Positions 54,579 through 64,000 of a DNA stretch of 64,000 bases are shown in pieces. Position 1 is the stretch's first letter. Every line of letters begins with the position of its first letter. A program made the translations under genes and the position numbers. The stretch lies in assembly GCA_036346405.1 (NCBI GenBank), contig CM070562.1:98296284-98360283 (forward strand), read 5' to 3'. This DNA comes from Phyllostachys edulis. Its lineage: Eukaryota; Streptophyta; Magnoliopsida; Poales; Poaceae. The notes under the pieces were generated by a model, which did no database searches, had not been told where the DNA came from, and saw nothing but the letters and a program-made list of their open reading frames with translations.

Positions 54579-56881
54579 CAATACTAGTTAGATGACAACT
54601 ATAGTGATTACTTTACCTATTTGACAATTGGTAAGAGCCCACTTGTAAGTGTATGTTGTTACGATGCATTACCTTATTACTACTCTACTCATGGGTGTAC
54701 ATGTCATTGATGTATTGTCATTACTACCATTTATCATTGTATGTCAATGGCCTAGGGCCTACTGGTCATTGGATCATGTGCATATGTATATGCCCAACCA
54801 TGGCTATATCATTTTAGGTCCTAACTACCTGGGTTGATCACTTTAGTTTTACCCTTTTGTTAGTTTACTTACTGCATGATCTCTCATCAAAGGTTTGACC
54901 TATCGCCTGTTGGGACATTGACAAGGTTAACGATTTTAACCTAAGTCGCAAATGAAGAGTTCGACTGAATGCTTTATTCTAACTAAACACTAATTGAAGT
55001 TAGATCAATTGTCACTTGAAATTGTGTTTTATTTGCTAATGGTTTGTACGTACTCGGATCGTCCATCCTTGGTTCATTATTTGGTTTAGTTAAAGAAAGT
55101 ATACGGTAATTGAAACCTACCTCAATAATCTACCTTGGTTTTTATTCTTGGTTAATCTCTAATTGTCTATATTACCTACTGGTCAATATCATTGAAAAAA
55201 ATGTTGTCTGCTAAATGAGCATTTATTAACTAATTAACCTACCTAGCAAAGTTTAATAATCCATTTCCTTATTATCAATATTTCATTTATATTTATTATC
55301 CTAATTTTCAACTACTAATTAATTTAATTAAAATATATTAGCTAATTGAAATTTCCAATAACTGCTTGACATTCTAATTAATGTTTTATCAACTAATTAC
55401 TGGGTGGGTCCACTATCATACATACATGCATACACACACAGAGAGAGAGGGAGAGTTACAGAGAGATAGAGAGGGCCCACCTGTCACTCACCAGGGAGAG
55501 AGGTAGAAGGGGAGGGGGTGCTGTCTATTCTAAGCTGAAGTAGAGCAGAGTGAAGGCGGCCCAGGCCGACGCTCAATGTCAGCGAGGCGGTCGACAGAGG
55601 CGTTTGTGGGTGGCAAAAACAGAATAGAGAGGCCGAGGCTATCCCGTGGATGGTGGCGGCCCGGTCGGGAGTGGCCGAAAGCCGTCGGGCGGCGGCAAGC
55701 GACAGCCGGAGCCGGGGAAGGAACGGGGCAACAGCGTCAGAGGGGGAGAGGGGAAGAAAGAGGGCATGCGTGGGCACCAGTGAGGTGCGAGGATGTCACT
55801 GGAGTGGACGGAGGGAACCGGGACGGCCAGAGGCGCGCTGGCAATGAAAGCTAGAGGCGACGCGGCAGGCTTGATGTGGCGGTAGCCCTGCGGGAAAGGA
55901 GAGCCAGAGTGTACAGTGGGGGATAAAAGAGGGTGGTCTAGGGATTCTCTGGTAAAGGGGAATTGAGAAGGGGCTCACCGGGTGACAAACGGCGGCGGTT
56001 TCAGCCGGACGTGGGAAAGATGGACCTGTGGTGTGCTCTGGAGGAGGGAATGCGGAATTGCTTAAGGGTATTTGAGGAGAACGCTCGGGAACACATTTCG
56101 ACGCGGATGGTTTGGGGAGAGGAGCATCAGGCTGGCCGGAATGGCGGGTGAAGGCGGCGGTCAGTGCGCAGCAGGGCAACATCATGAGCTTGAGCTGGCT
56201 CGAGGAGGAGCAGAAGCTAGGGGGAGTTGGGGGAGAAGCAAGAGAACAGGAGGGGAGGCCGGGCATGGCTTTAAGGAGGGAGGTGATGGGCGAGGACAGT
56301 GGTGTTGTGGCATGGTGACACAAGCATAGGGGTGCGACGGTGATGGGGGCAGGCGCGGCATGGGCGTGGGCAACACGATGGGTGAGGACAACGATGACAC
56401 GGGCGATGGCACGGCTCTAGTGGCGCAAGGACGGGAGAAGTTGGTGCGGCGACAGGAGTTGGTGGCACACTGGGGCTTGGTGGCATGGCGCCAGGATGCC
56501 GATCGGGGGAAGAAGCAGAGAGGAAGGAGAAAGAAGAAGGGAGGCTGGTGGGTGGACTGAGGAGGAAAAAGGAGAACGAAAGAAAAAGGAAAAGAAAGAG
56601 GAAAGGAAAGGAGAAACAGGAAAGGAAAGAAAGGAAAGGAAAGGAAAAAAAGAGGTGAAGTCGGGCTGGCCGGTTGATTTCGCCCAGCCCGCACTTTTGA
56701 GGTTTCAATTTATTTATTTTCTTTTCTATTTAAAATCGGTTTGAATTCAATTTTCTGTTTGGGTTGAGGTTTCAATTAACAACTCAAAAATTCGAACATT
56801 GACGAAGCGTAACAAAAAAAATAGAAACCCACATTTTTAAATAATTTCAAATGCTCAGAATTTTTTGGATGTTACACTATA

Positions 56882-57175
56882 CCACTGGATTCGAAAATTT
56901 CTTTAAAAATGCCATTATGACAAGATTAATGCCCATTGACTAAACGAAAAAGACTCTTTTGCCCTTCCAAATATGTTGATTTTCAGTCAGATGCCATAAA
57001 AAATATTACTCTTTCATACTCCTAAGTGCGAGAAACTCTTTTATGATGACACCTGTTTGAAAATTTAACATATTTGGAAAGGAAAAAAAAGTCTTTTCGC
57101 CCAGTCAACGTGCATTGATCTTGTCAGAATGTCATTTTCCAAAGAAATTTTAGCCAGTGGCATCACCAAAATTTT
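56882..57175. mobile_element. Foldback element split by the long LTR
   Basis: The left arm (CCACTGG...AAATTTCTTTAAAAATGCCATTATGACAAGATTAATGCCCATTGACT...CCTTCCAAATATGTTGA, to about 57005) pairs with the inverse of 57045-57175 (CCACTGGCTAAAATTTC...GACAAGATCAATGCACGTTGAC...CTTTCCAAATATGTTAA). The arms are about 120 bp and clearly homologous. The outer part of the left arm continues at 49620-49644, before the LTR. Confidence 0.65.
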
Positions 57176-57276
57176 CCTTCAGCTTGATATTAGATTTACG
57201 ATTTAAAAAAACATTATTTTTAAAAAAATACCAAAATAAATAGTCACCCAAAATAATTACAAAACTAGGCCTCTGT

Positions 57277-57390
57277 CACCAATTGAACTGGCGACAGGGG
57301 GCTCAACAGTCCAAAACCCCCTATCACCAGTTGAACTGGCGACAGGTCCATGTCACCAATTCAACTGGCGACAGGGACCTGTTGCCAGTA
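57277..57390. repeat. Three copies of GTCACCAATTGAACTGGCGAC, imperfect palindrome
   Basis: Copies at about 57277, 57323 and 57352, followed by a half-site TGTTGCCAG (57380). Each unit is nearly its own inverse complement (GTCRCCAxTTxAAxTGGCGAC). They lie 300-400 bp upstream of the MULE transposase and just before CTATAAAAGACCC (57403), so they could be binding sites in its promoter or subterminal region. Confidence 0.7.
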
Positions 57391-57401
57391 GACACACTCT
57401 C

Positions 57402-57411
57402 CCCTATAAAA
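57402..57411 (+). promoter_or_regulatory. TATA box upstream of the MULE transposase
   Basis: CCTATAAAAGACCC follows the palindromic repeats. The sequence between it and the putative start at 57691 would be a leader, possibly with an intron. Confidence 0.5.
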
Positions 57412-57690
57412 GACCCTTCAAACCCTAAAATTCAGGTAAAACTCACTTTTATTCAGAAAAAAAGAGAAGAAGGGAAGGGAGAGGAGTAGAGGGAAGGAGA
57501 GAAGCTAGCGAAGCACTGCCCGTCTGGTCACCCACCTGTCAGGTAATTTTTTTTAACCGAATAGATTACATAGTTTTAGATGTACGGTTAAGTAGTGCAG
57601 TATGTTATACATAATACTTTTCGGTAGGTAGTCTAGTTTGAGATATGTGGTTAATCGTGGAAATCTAATTTACGGTGCAGTGCGTCAAAT

Positions 57691-60345
57691 ATGACAGACG
57701 TCACCAATTTCAAAATTTACTACGGTCAGGGGACTATTCTTGAGGATCCTGAGGGGATTGATTCGCGTTATTTCCAATCGGCGACCATGCCCCTGCCAAG
57801 AGCAGAGAGGCGTACATGTGGCGCTGTGATGTGGTGGTTGTTTCACTAATTTGAATGATGTGTATGATCTGAGATTGAGTTGCCATACCCCCCCGAGCAG
57901 CACAACGCACATATTCGGAGTTAGTGCAGCTCAAGGGAACAAGGTCATGGTAGTCATATGTACGCATGGAGAGGGAAGGTGGGATTTGGTCCTTCTAGCC
58001 CAGGCATATGCCAAGCCCAGGCATATGAACAAGAAGAGGTGGTGATGCCAAAGAAGAAGTCAGTGACTCCAGCCACAGCACGGCACACACAATGGCCAAA
58101 GCTCCCGGAGTTACTGATGTTGTCGATGAAAACCCTGTGGAAGGAGCTCCTTCAGTCAGCCAAGCTAGTGGGCTTGATGACGAGGGTGAGGAGCTGGAAG
58201 CCCTAGTGCAAATGATAGATCTCGAAGACTGGGAGTACATGGCATTGTCAGAAGATGAAGGATCCGACGACGAGGATGATGTGGATCAGCAGGGGGTTCC
58301 ATCTGAGTGGAACACATACCAATTCGACAACGTCGTTGTTAACGAAGGCTCCCTTGTACTGTGGGAGTACGACCAGAGCGAGGTCAGGCAAGGAGTCATG
58401 TACAAATGCAAGGAGGCCGTGCAGGAGGCGGTCAAATTCTGGGCCTTGTCGGTGCGGCGTACATTCACAGTCGTCAAGTCTAACCTAAGATGCTACGACA
58501 TGAAGTGTGACATAGAGGGATACCCTTGGCAAGTGCACGTATTTCAGCCTAGGTGAGACACCTACTAGAAATGCTCTATAGTGGTCCCTCACACATGTGT
58601 CGTCGCTGAGTCAGTGCAGTCCCACAGGAACCTATCATCAAGCTTTATCGCCAGCCTCATGTACGGTGAGATCGTGGATAATCTAGATTTTGAGCCACGA
58701 TCCATCATTCGGGCGATTGAGTCAAGGTTCCAGTACACAATCAGCTATGCCAATGCGTGGAGGGTAAAACAGAAGGCGCTGGAATCAAGATTCGGTACGT
58801 TCGAGGACTCCTACCACAATCTTCCCAAGCTACTCTGAGTCATATAAAACAAGAATTCTGGCACTCATGTTGACATTCAAGATTCCACACATTGAAGCAG
58901 GCCAATAAGAGGGTACTACAGTGAGCATTCTTTGCCTTTGGTCCATGCATCAAAGCATTACAGCACTGCCGTCCAATCTTGTGCGTGGATGGCACATTCC
59001 TAACTGGAAAGTACAAGGGCCAGATACTAACTGCAATGGCGACGGACGGGAACAATCAAGTTCTTCCCATGGCATCCACTTTCGTTGAAAGCGAGAACAC
59101 AGACAGCTGGTTGTGGATCCTGAGGAATATGAGGATTTCTGTTGTACAGGGCCGTCCTAACGTATAGGTCATACATGATCGGCATGCAGGCCTGCTAAGT
59201 GCAATAACTAAGCTACAACAAGGAGAGAATGAACCACTTCCATGGGCGGATCTGCAGAGCAGGTGGTGCATGAGGCACTTGGGTGTAAACTTCTACAAGC
59301 AGTTCCACAACAAGAACTTGATGAACCTGTTCAAGCGGCTGTGCAATCAGAACCAATAGCAAAAGTTTGAAGCACTCTGGAAGATTTTGGATGAGCGGAC
59401 CCAGACGTACAGAAGGGAGATAGCGAAAAGGGCCACCCCAAGCGCTGACCAGGCGCTCGAAGCATTACCACAGCTACCCACAGATGGTCCCAGTGTGACG
59501 AGGAATACGGGGGCTTAGGTGAAATGCTTCTCGGACTGGATTGAGCACGAGCCTAAGGAGAAGTGGTCACTGCTACATGACAGGGGTAGTGCTCGATATG
59601 GTGTCATGACAACCAATCTGGCCGAGGTATACAACTGGGTCATGTGAGACGCAAGGTGCCTCCCTTTGGTTGGTATTGTGGAGGCAATCCTCTACGGTAC
59701 CACAAATTTGTTTATTGACAGAAGCAATAACGTGTCGCTCGCCATGGAAAATGACAGAGTACTCTACTCCACCATGATCATCAAGTACATGGAGAAGAAG
59801 TGCAAGAAGGGATAGATGTACCGGGCATTCAAGATGGGCACAAGGGAGTTTTGCTTCAAGATCATGTGAAGAGATAAAGGACGTCGCGGGACGAACCACG
59901 AGAGGATCACTCACGAGTGCACACTACACCGCACTAGTTGCATATGCACTTGCAACAAGCCCATTCTTCTGCGCAACAAGCCCATTCTTCTGCGTAGGCC
60001 CTGCTCCCATGTCATGGCCGCACCACTCTGACTATTTCAACAAGGAGGAGGCGCTGCAAACCTGGAGTGCAGAGATGTATGGTTACACCGTGGTTGGCCA
60101 TTTCACTGGCCATCCGACCTGGGAGCAATTAATCTAGGCTGCGGACATTGATAGGCTAAAGGAAAAGTGCTCCATTTGCAGGGAGTCTGGGCACACCTTC
60201 AAGAAATACCCCACGAGAAATCCTCAGAACGAAGGAGATATCAGCACTCCGGACGTTGCCACAGGGACCTCATCCGACTGCCTAACTCGAGGCAGTCCAC
60301 ATGGGGGACGTTGAGGTCGCGGCCACGAGAAAGCACAGGCAAGTG
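57691..60345 (+). pseudogene. Mutator-like (MULE, MuDR type) transposase, decayed
   Basis: Begins MTDVTNFKIYYGQGTILEDP. An acidic linker (DEGSDDEDDVDQQ, about 58250) precedes the MuDR N-terminal domain at 58380-58556 (CKEAVQEAVKFWALSVRRTF, VVKSNLRCYDMKC). A helix-rich part follows at 58581-58838 (IESRFQYTISYANAWRVKQK). The catalytic core starts LCVDGTFLTGKYKGQ (first Asp, 58985), then VIHDRHAGLLSAI (second Asp, about 59175) and TTNLAEVYNWVM (about 59610). A CCHC-like knuckle, CSICRESGHTFKKYP, has tyrosine for the last cysteine (about 60170). At least six in-frame stops and several shifts occur (for example before VIHDRHA and after YNWVM). The family cuts and pastes DNA in the nucleus, but this copy cannot make a full protein. 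Confidence 0.85.
59949..59994 (+). repeat. Short tandem duplication within the MULE pseudogene
   Basis: CAACAAGCCCATTCTTCTGCG occurs twice in a row, the mark of a replication-slippage or repair event. Confidence 0.8.
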
Positions 60346-60639
60346 AAATATGTGATGCCCAATACTTTTTTATATCACTTTGATTTATAAAAAACTAAGT
60401 GTTACAATGTTTTGTTGAATGTTATATAATATTAGTGTGATTTGACCACAAAGTATGTGACGACATTACGTTGAATGTTATGCAATGTCATTGTGCATTG
60501 TGCCATTGTGATTTATGGACAAAAGATGTTATGATGTTGTGCTGAATGTTATGTCATGTCATTGTGACATTGTGATTTATCGACAATAAATGTGCTCGGA
60601 AATAGTCAGTACAAATTGTGATCTATCGAAAATAGTAAG
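60346..60639. other. AT-rich spacer with TTATGTTGAATGTTAT-type repeats
   Basis: Degenerate copies of TGTGATTTATGGACAAAAGATG and GTTGAATGTTATGCAATGTCATTGTG. No gene is seen. Confidence 0.5.
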
Positions 60640-61041
60640 TTTACTAGCACAGACAAATATTGCATCCTGGAAAAATTGACAAATATGTGGATTGTGTGGT
60701 ACAACATGAGGTACAAGGATGGACATATGGTAGACACCGCTGATGAAAGATGCGTAGTTGTGAAAGGCGTGAAGGCTGATGTTGAGCGTCGAACTTTTGA
60801 GGTAAGGTAACATACATCCATCTGTGGAAAAATATTTTTGTATCATTCATTTTTACATTATTACGTTTGGATCGTTCTTTTTCACATCGTCACGGAGTCT
60901 AATTTTTGTACGAGGCTTGGAGATTACAAATATACTCATGCTGGTGAAATCTTTCGACTGAATGTAAAGTGCGAGGTATGGAACCAGAAATACATTAGAG
61001 TCCAAGGACAGAAGCACGTTACACGTGGTCACATGACATGA
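60640..61041 (+). CDS. Hypothetical exon-like sequences after the MULE transposase
   Basis: One frame reads TNMWIVWYNMRYKDGHMVDT, then ADERCVVVKGVKADVERRTF and EV, directly before GGTAAGG, a good splice donor at about 60800. A second open stretch at 60838-61041 reads YKYTHAGEIFRLNVKCEVWN. Neither has a domain I know. They could be exons of a small gene carried with the MULE or chance frames. No homologue is claimed. Confidence 0.25.
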
Positions 61042-61189
61042 TGGTTCAGCTAATTGCTTTAGTCATCCTCGCTACTACTATGGTACACTACGACACAAGC
61101 ATCCAAACCATGTAAGTATACATGCCTTCAAGAGATAGGATTAACATGGCGGGTAGGATGGTGGACTACTACAGAATGGCCCAACCTAC

Positions 61190-61900
61190 TGTGTGGACCG
61201 AGGATATTTGCCCTTCCTTACGAGCTCGGTGTTTTACTCCTCGACGGTCGCCTTAGCGTTGGTCGCCATTTTCGCCTTTCTCTCGCGCTCCCTCTTGTGA
61301 GCCTCACGCTCCCTGCGCCTACACGCTCGCTATGCTCTTCGTTGTGGCACTCCTCCTCTCTCTTCCTGCGGTCCCTCTTGGCATCCCACTCCTCGTAGTC
61401 GAGATGCCACTAGTCGTGTGGGTAGATCGCTTGGTCGATCCAGGGACTACAGGTAGATGGGAGAGGTTGTTAGTGCAAACTTTGAAAGAGAATTGGTAGA
61501 GGAACATACTGTAACCGATCCTTACCAGCTATCGATAGCGGCCCGAGTCCCAATGGCGGTCAGGATAGTCCCAGGAGTAGTTCGTGCATCCCTAGTAACG
61601 CATGCCCAGGCTAAGCCACTCCTTGAACTTGAAGAACTTGCATGTGTCCCTGCACCAACAGAGGGGCGACGTCTCCCCTCGGGTGGGTGTTGCGGTGAAT
61701 GCTCGGTTGGAATGTTCAGGTAGGAGTTGCTGCTATGAGCGGCGTCATTGCGGGGAGATGCCCTCCTGGTATGCTCTGTTCGTTCGTCCCGGGCCGCAGC
61801 ACCCCTTGCGAGTTCGCGGATCTCGTCCCAATGGTTCTCCATCTAAGCAAGATTGTGTTGGAGTCTTGACGCAAGAGAACCCGCCATGGAAGGGGTAGTA
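61190..61900 (-). pseudogene. Hypothetical sequence on the minus strand next to the plant-mobile-domain gene
   Basis: A frame at 61842-61522 reads MENHWDEIRELARGAAARDE and ends with a stop. Further left, another frame has the charged run EWDAKRDRRKREEECHNEEH (about 61410-61330). The charged composition is like C-terminal tails of transposon-associated plant proteins, but I do not recognise a family. It lies between the MULE and the plant-mobile-domain gene and might be part of the same mobile unit. Confidence 0.3.
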
Positions 61901-62295
61901 CTTATATGCTAAGCTGGCCCTGTGTACGAGCTGAATTGTAATTCGGTTGAAGGAAATTTGCATCCACGAGGCAGCGGCCCTGAGGAGGAATCGTGTGGCA
62001 GCGTTACGTCACGTCGTCCTGACGTGTGGGACTTCCCTGCCTCTCAATTGTGTGAAGAGTGGTCTTGTCAGTCTGAAACGTAAGCATCGCAGTGTGTTGT
62101 CATATCGGTCTGAAAAAGTCCCATAGGGGAGTCAAGGCTAGAAAGAGAGTGGGGTGGGGTGTCCCAATGCTGACTCCCTCACATGGTCGCTATGTGCACA
62201 CAAAAAACAAATATTGAAACATGAGACTAGCATAATAATAGTTGTACAGAAATTAATATTTACATGGCATGACTGATATTTAGAGGAACAAATAT

Positions 62296-64000
62296 CTACT
62301 CGCGACCCCTCTTGGGCATACCCCGCGTGTTGCCCATGGCCTCGTCTGGGACAGCTACGGGAGCGCTAGTGCAAGTACGTCAAAGGCTTATGCTGCCGAG
62401 GTACCCGACTAGCGCGAGTAGCCTAACATGGTGTTGTGAGGGGGTCCTACATCGGTTGGGTCGGTCTGGGCACATCATGCAGCTGTGAAGCCCCCATGGA
62501 GACCTGGGTGCCATGCTGGTCCAAGTAGAAGTCCCCGAAGTTTGACTCGTTGTGCGACAAGTCCGTCTCGTCCCAAAGCGGTGTACGACCTGTGAAACAT
62601 TACGTTACATATGTAATCATGGCGAAAACCATGAAATAGGACGTTACGCAAGCAAGCAAGGTAGTCATATCCGTCGCACGGCGGAACAAACGCGACTCGC
62701 ATACTCTCGCCTCGTGTACGGTGGAACTTAGGACCTGCAAGAGAAGATTGCCATTAGTAACTAGTGGGTTTCGAAATAAAGAAGCGGAAGTGAATGTCTC
62801 ATGCTCACCTGCAAACTGTCCTGAGGTGCTCGCACCAGGGTGCCACGAGAACCCGCTCGCCATGTCCAGGTGAGGAGCCCGAGGCCGTGAACCACTATGG
62901 CTCACCCCTCGTCCACGCACTGGCGGATCCACCGGGTCCCTCAGCATGTGACAGGTCGCGATCTGGATACCTCACCTTGTCTTCTCGAGGAACTGCTCCA
63001 TGACTGCTCTAATGTCCTGCACCGTCATGCTGAAGTGCTCCCTGAGCGTCCTCCGATGCACAGAGACTGCCAACTCGTGCATCTCCCACTGTAGATCCAC
63101 CTGTACACGTACTCAACAAGTTGGAAACCTAAAACTTGTAAATTAAATATGAAGTACGGACCATTCAATATGTACGACGCAGAGGAATGCGGAGTCCAAC
63201 TGGGTGGGGTAAGTGTCGAACGTTGCAGCCTCATGTCGTGGTGGGTCGTTCACGACCCTGACGCAGTGAATCCTCATCCAACTAGCGTACCACTCCATGT
63301 ACTCCGCGTACATCCTGGAGTCATAGAAAGCATGCTCCTCGACAACGTCGCCATAGGCGCTGAGCCAACCCTCAACCCAAGAGAACATCCTAACCGCCCA
63401 GGAGGTAGTAGCAAGTACTCCCTTCCTGGTGTACCTGTGGAAGGCAAGATAATTGTTTCGTCGGTACATAACGCAGATTGTACGAAAGAAGTAAAGTGTG
63501 AACTTACCCATGGACGTTCGCCAGCACCCGCTGCCCCCAGGGGGCTTGGACCTACTATCGTAGACCGAACTGGCGCATGACCCGCTGCACCTTGTACTCA
63601 TCCACGAAGATTTCATGCACCAAGGCCCTCCACGTGTACCAGCACACTTAGTCTCACGTGCACAGGCTCATCAGTCCTTCGGGTGTGCACGTACACCCTT
63701 TCGGGAGTGTACGGTGTCCAGATGATGTGGTCATTCGTCAGCTAATTGAACATCACAACGTAGTTTGGGTAAGACGTGTGCGTAGTGATCAGCTTGCAAG
63801 TGACTTGTGGAATAGAACAACAGAAACTTAGCACATGAAATTGTGATTACTTTACAAAAAATAATAAATGTTCATGAAACTAACTCGTCAGCGGCACCAC
63901 ACCGTGGCCATGACCGGCTGGTCCATGGCGTCGTCCTCAACATACAAGCTGACTGTGTACGCTCCCAAGTCCAGTTGTGGTCGTCCGATCTGGAAGCGCT
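62296..64000 (-). pseudogene. Plant mobile domain (aminotransferase-like PMD) gene, partial and degraded
   Basis: The gene enters from the right edge. Reading leftward: RFQIGRPQLDLGAYTVSLYV (63990), then SYPNYVVMFN, a stop, LTNDHIIWTPY (about 63760). After a shift come WRALVHEIFVDEYKVQRVMRQFGLR (63640-63570, given here as one region) and YMEWYASWMRIHCVRVVNDP (about 63290). A linker with VDLQWEMHELAVSVHRRTLR (about 63100) follows, and the end is MPKRGRE with a stop at 62296-62298. The VMRQFGL block and the EYMEWY/RHEAATFDTYP block are hallmarks of the C-terminal part of PMD proteins. Several stops, at least one frameshift and possible introns are present. PMD proteins exist as host genes (MAIN/MAIL family) and as passengers of transposons. 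The convergent MULE next door favours the second. Confidence 0.65.

Larger units (their letters stand above)
49645..56876. mobile_element. Long LTR-type element interrupted by a solo LTR
   Basis: Starts TGTCGGACCCC and ends TTTTTTGGATGTTACA. The flanks are CTATG (49640-49644) and CTATA (56877-56881), a TSD with one mismatch. Support for the boundaries: joining the outer flanks restores one arm of a foldback whose other arm lies at 57045-57175. Subtracting the 1.72-kb solo LTR at 52855-54578 leaves about 5.5 kb. No gag or pol motif was found. The minus-strand start TGTAACATCC resembles LTRs of grass Del/Tekay-type gypsy elements. It is either an unusually long solo LTR or a rearranged remnant. 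The purine-rich part at 55430-56690 gives many spurious open frames. Confidence 0.5.

Noticed and set aside
55484..56744. Many overlapping open frames on both strands
   Set aside because: The region is purine-rich and low in complexity (long GGAAAGG runs), which suppresses stop codons on both strands. No motif supports a gene.
1..64000. tRNA, rRNA or other structured RNA genes
   Set aside because: No cloverleaf with conserved TTCGA arm or rRNA core sequence was recognised. A tRNAscan or Infernal run would be decisive.

Overview
This window is nuclear DNA of a grass (Poaceae), very probably Oryza or a close relative. The evidence is spliced GT-AG genes, Retrofit/Hopscotch-like and Sirevirus-like Ty1/copia elements, a RIRE2/Tat-like Ty3/gypsy element, a Tourist-type MITE, a CACTA element with GTCTGTGA-type subterminal repeats, and a Mutator-like transposase followed by a plant-mobile-domain gene. 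Only one host gene looks intact: a two-exon secreted aspartyl protease at 35690-37152 (minus strand). Almost everything else is transposable elements, nested up to three deep, with their target-site duplications (TSDs) still legible.

Layout. 1-5056: minus-strand copia element 1, whose 3' LTR lies beyond the left edge. 5057-14661: non-coding sequence with a MITE, an RPA-like gene fragment, two nested solo LTRs (9398-12265 containing 11125-12231), a foldback element and the start of a long LTR. 14662-15831: CACTA element lacking its left end. 15832-35150: Sirevirus-like copia element broken in its protease site by a second LTR (16588-31506), itself broken by a complete 12-kb gypsy element (19124-31184) that carries an antisense, intron-containing gene. 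35690-37152: aspartyl protease. 37191-40003: copia element 2. 40004-50462: second copy of the non-coding block. 44550-48650: 4.1-kb LTR-type insertion rich in GGACCTCC words. 49645-56876: long LTR-type element interrupted by a solo LTR at 52855-54578. 57277-60345: decayed MULE transposase. 60640-64000: small hypothetical sequences and a degraded plant-mobile-domain gene on the minus strand.

The organising event is a segmental duplication. Positions 1-14661 and about 37468-50462 are two copies of one segment, colinear except for later insertions and deletions. The copia insertion predates the duplication: TTGTT lies right of element 1 (5057-5061) and left of element 2 (37186-37190), as if these were the two sides of one ancestral TSD. 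In copy B the 3' LTR sits 38 bp upstream of the protease start codon in the same orientation, with a TATA box placed so that the LTR could drive the gene. If the duplication included the gene, a second protease copy should lie just left of this window.

Caution on sequence quality: the two LTRs of the gypsy element differ mainly at CTG/CAG sites, as small indels and non-transition changes. A 500-bp patch of copia element 2 is similarly disturbed. Some frameshifts in these elements may therefore be consensus errors rather than decay.
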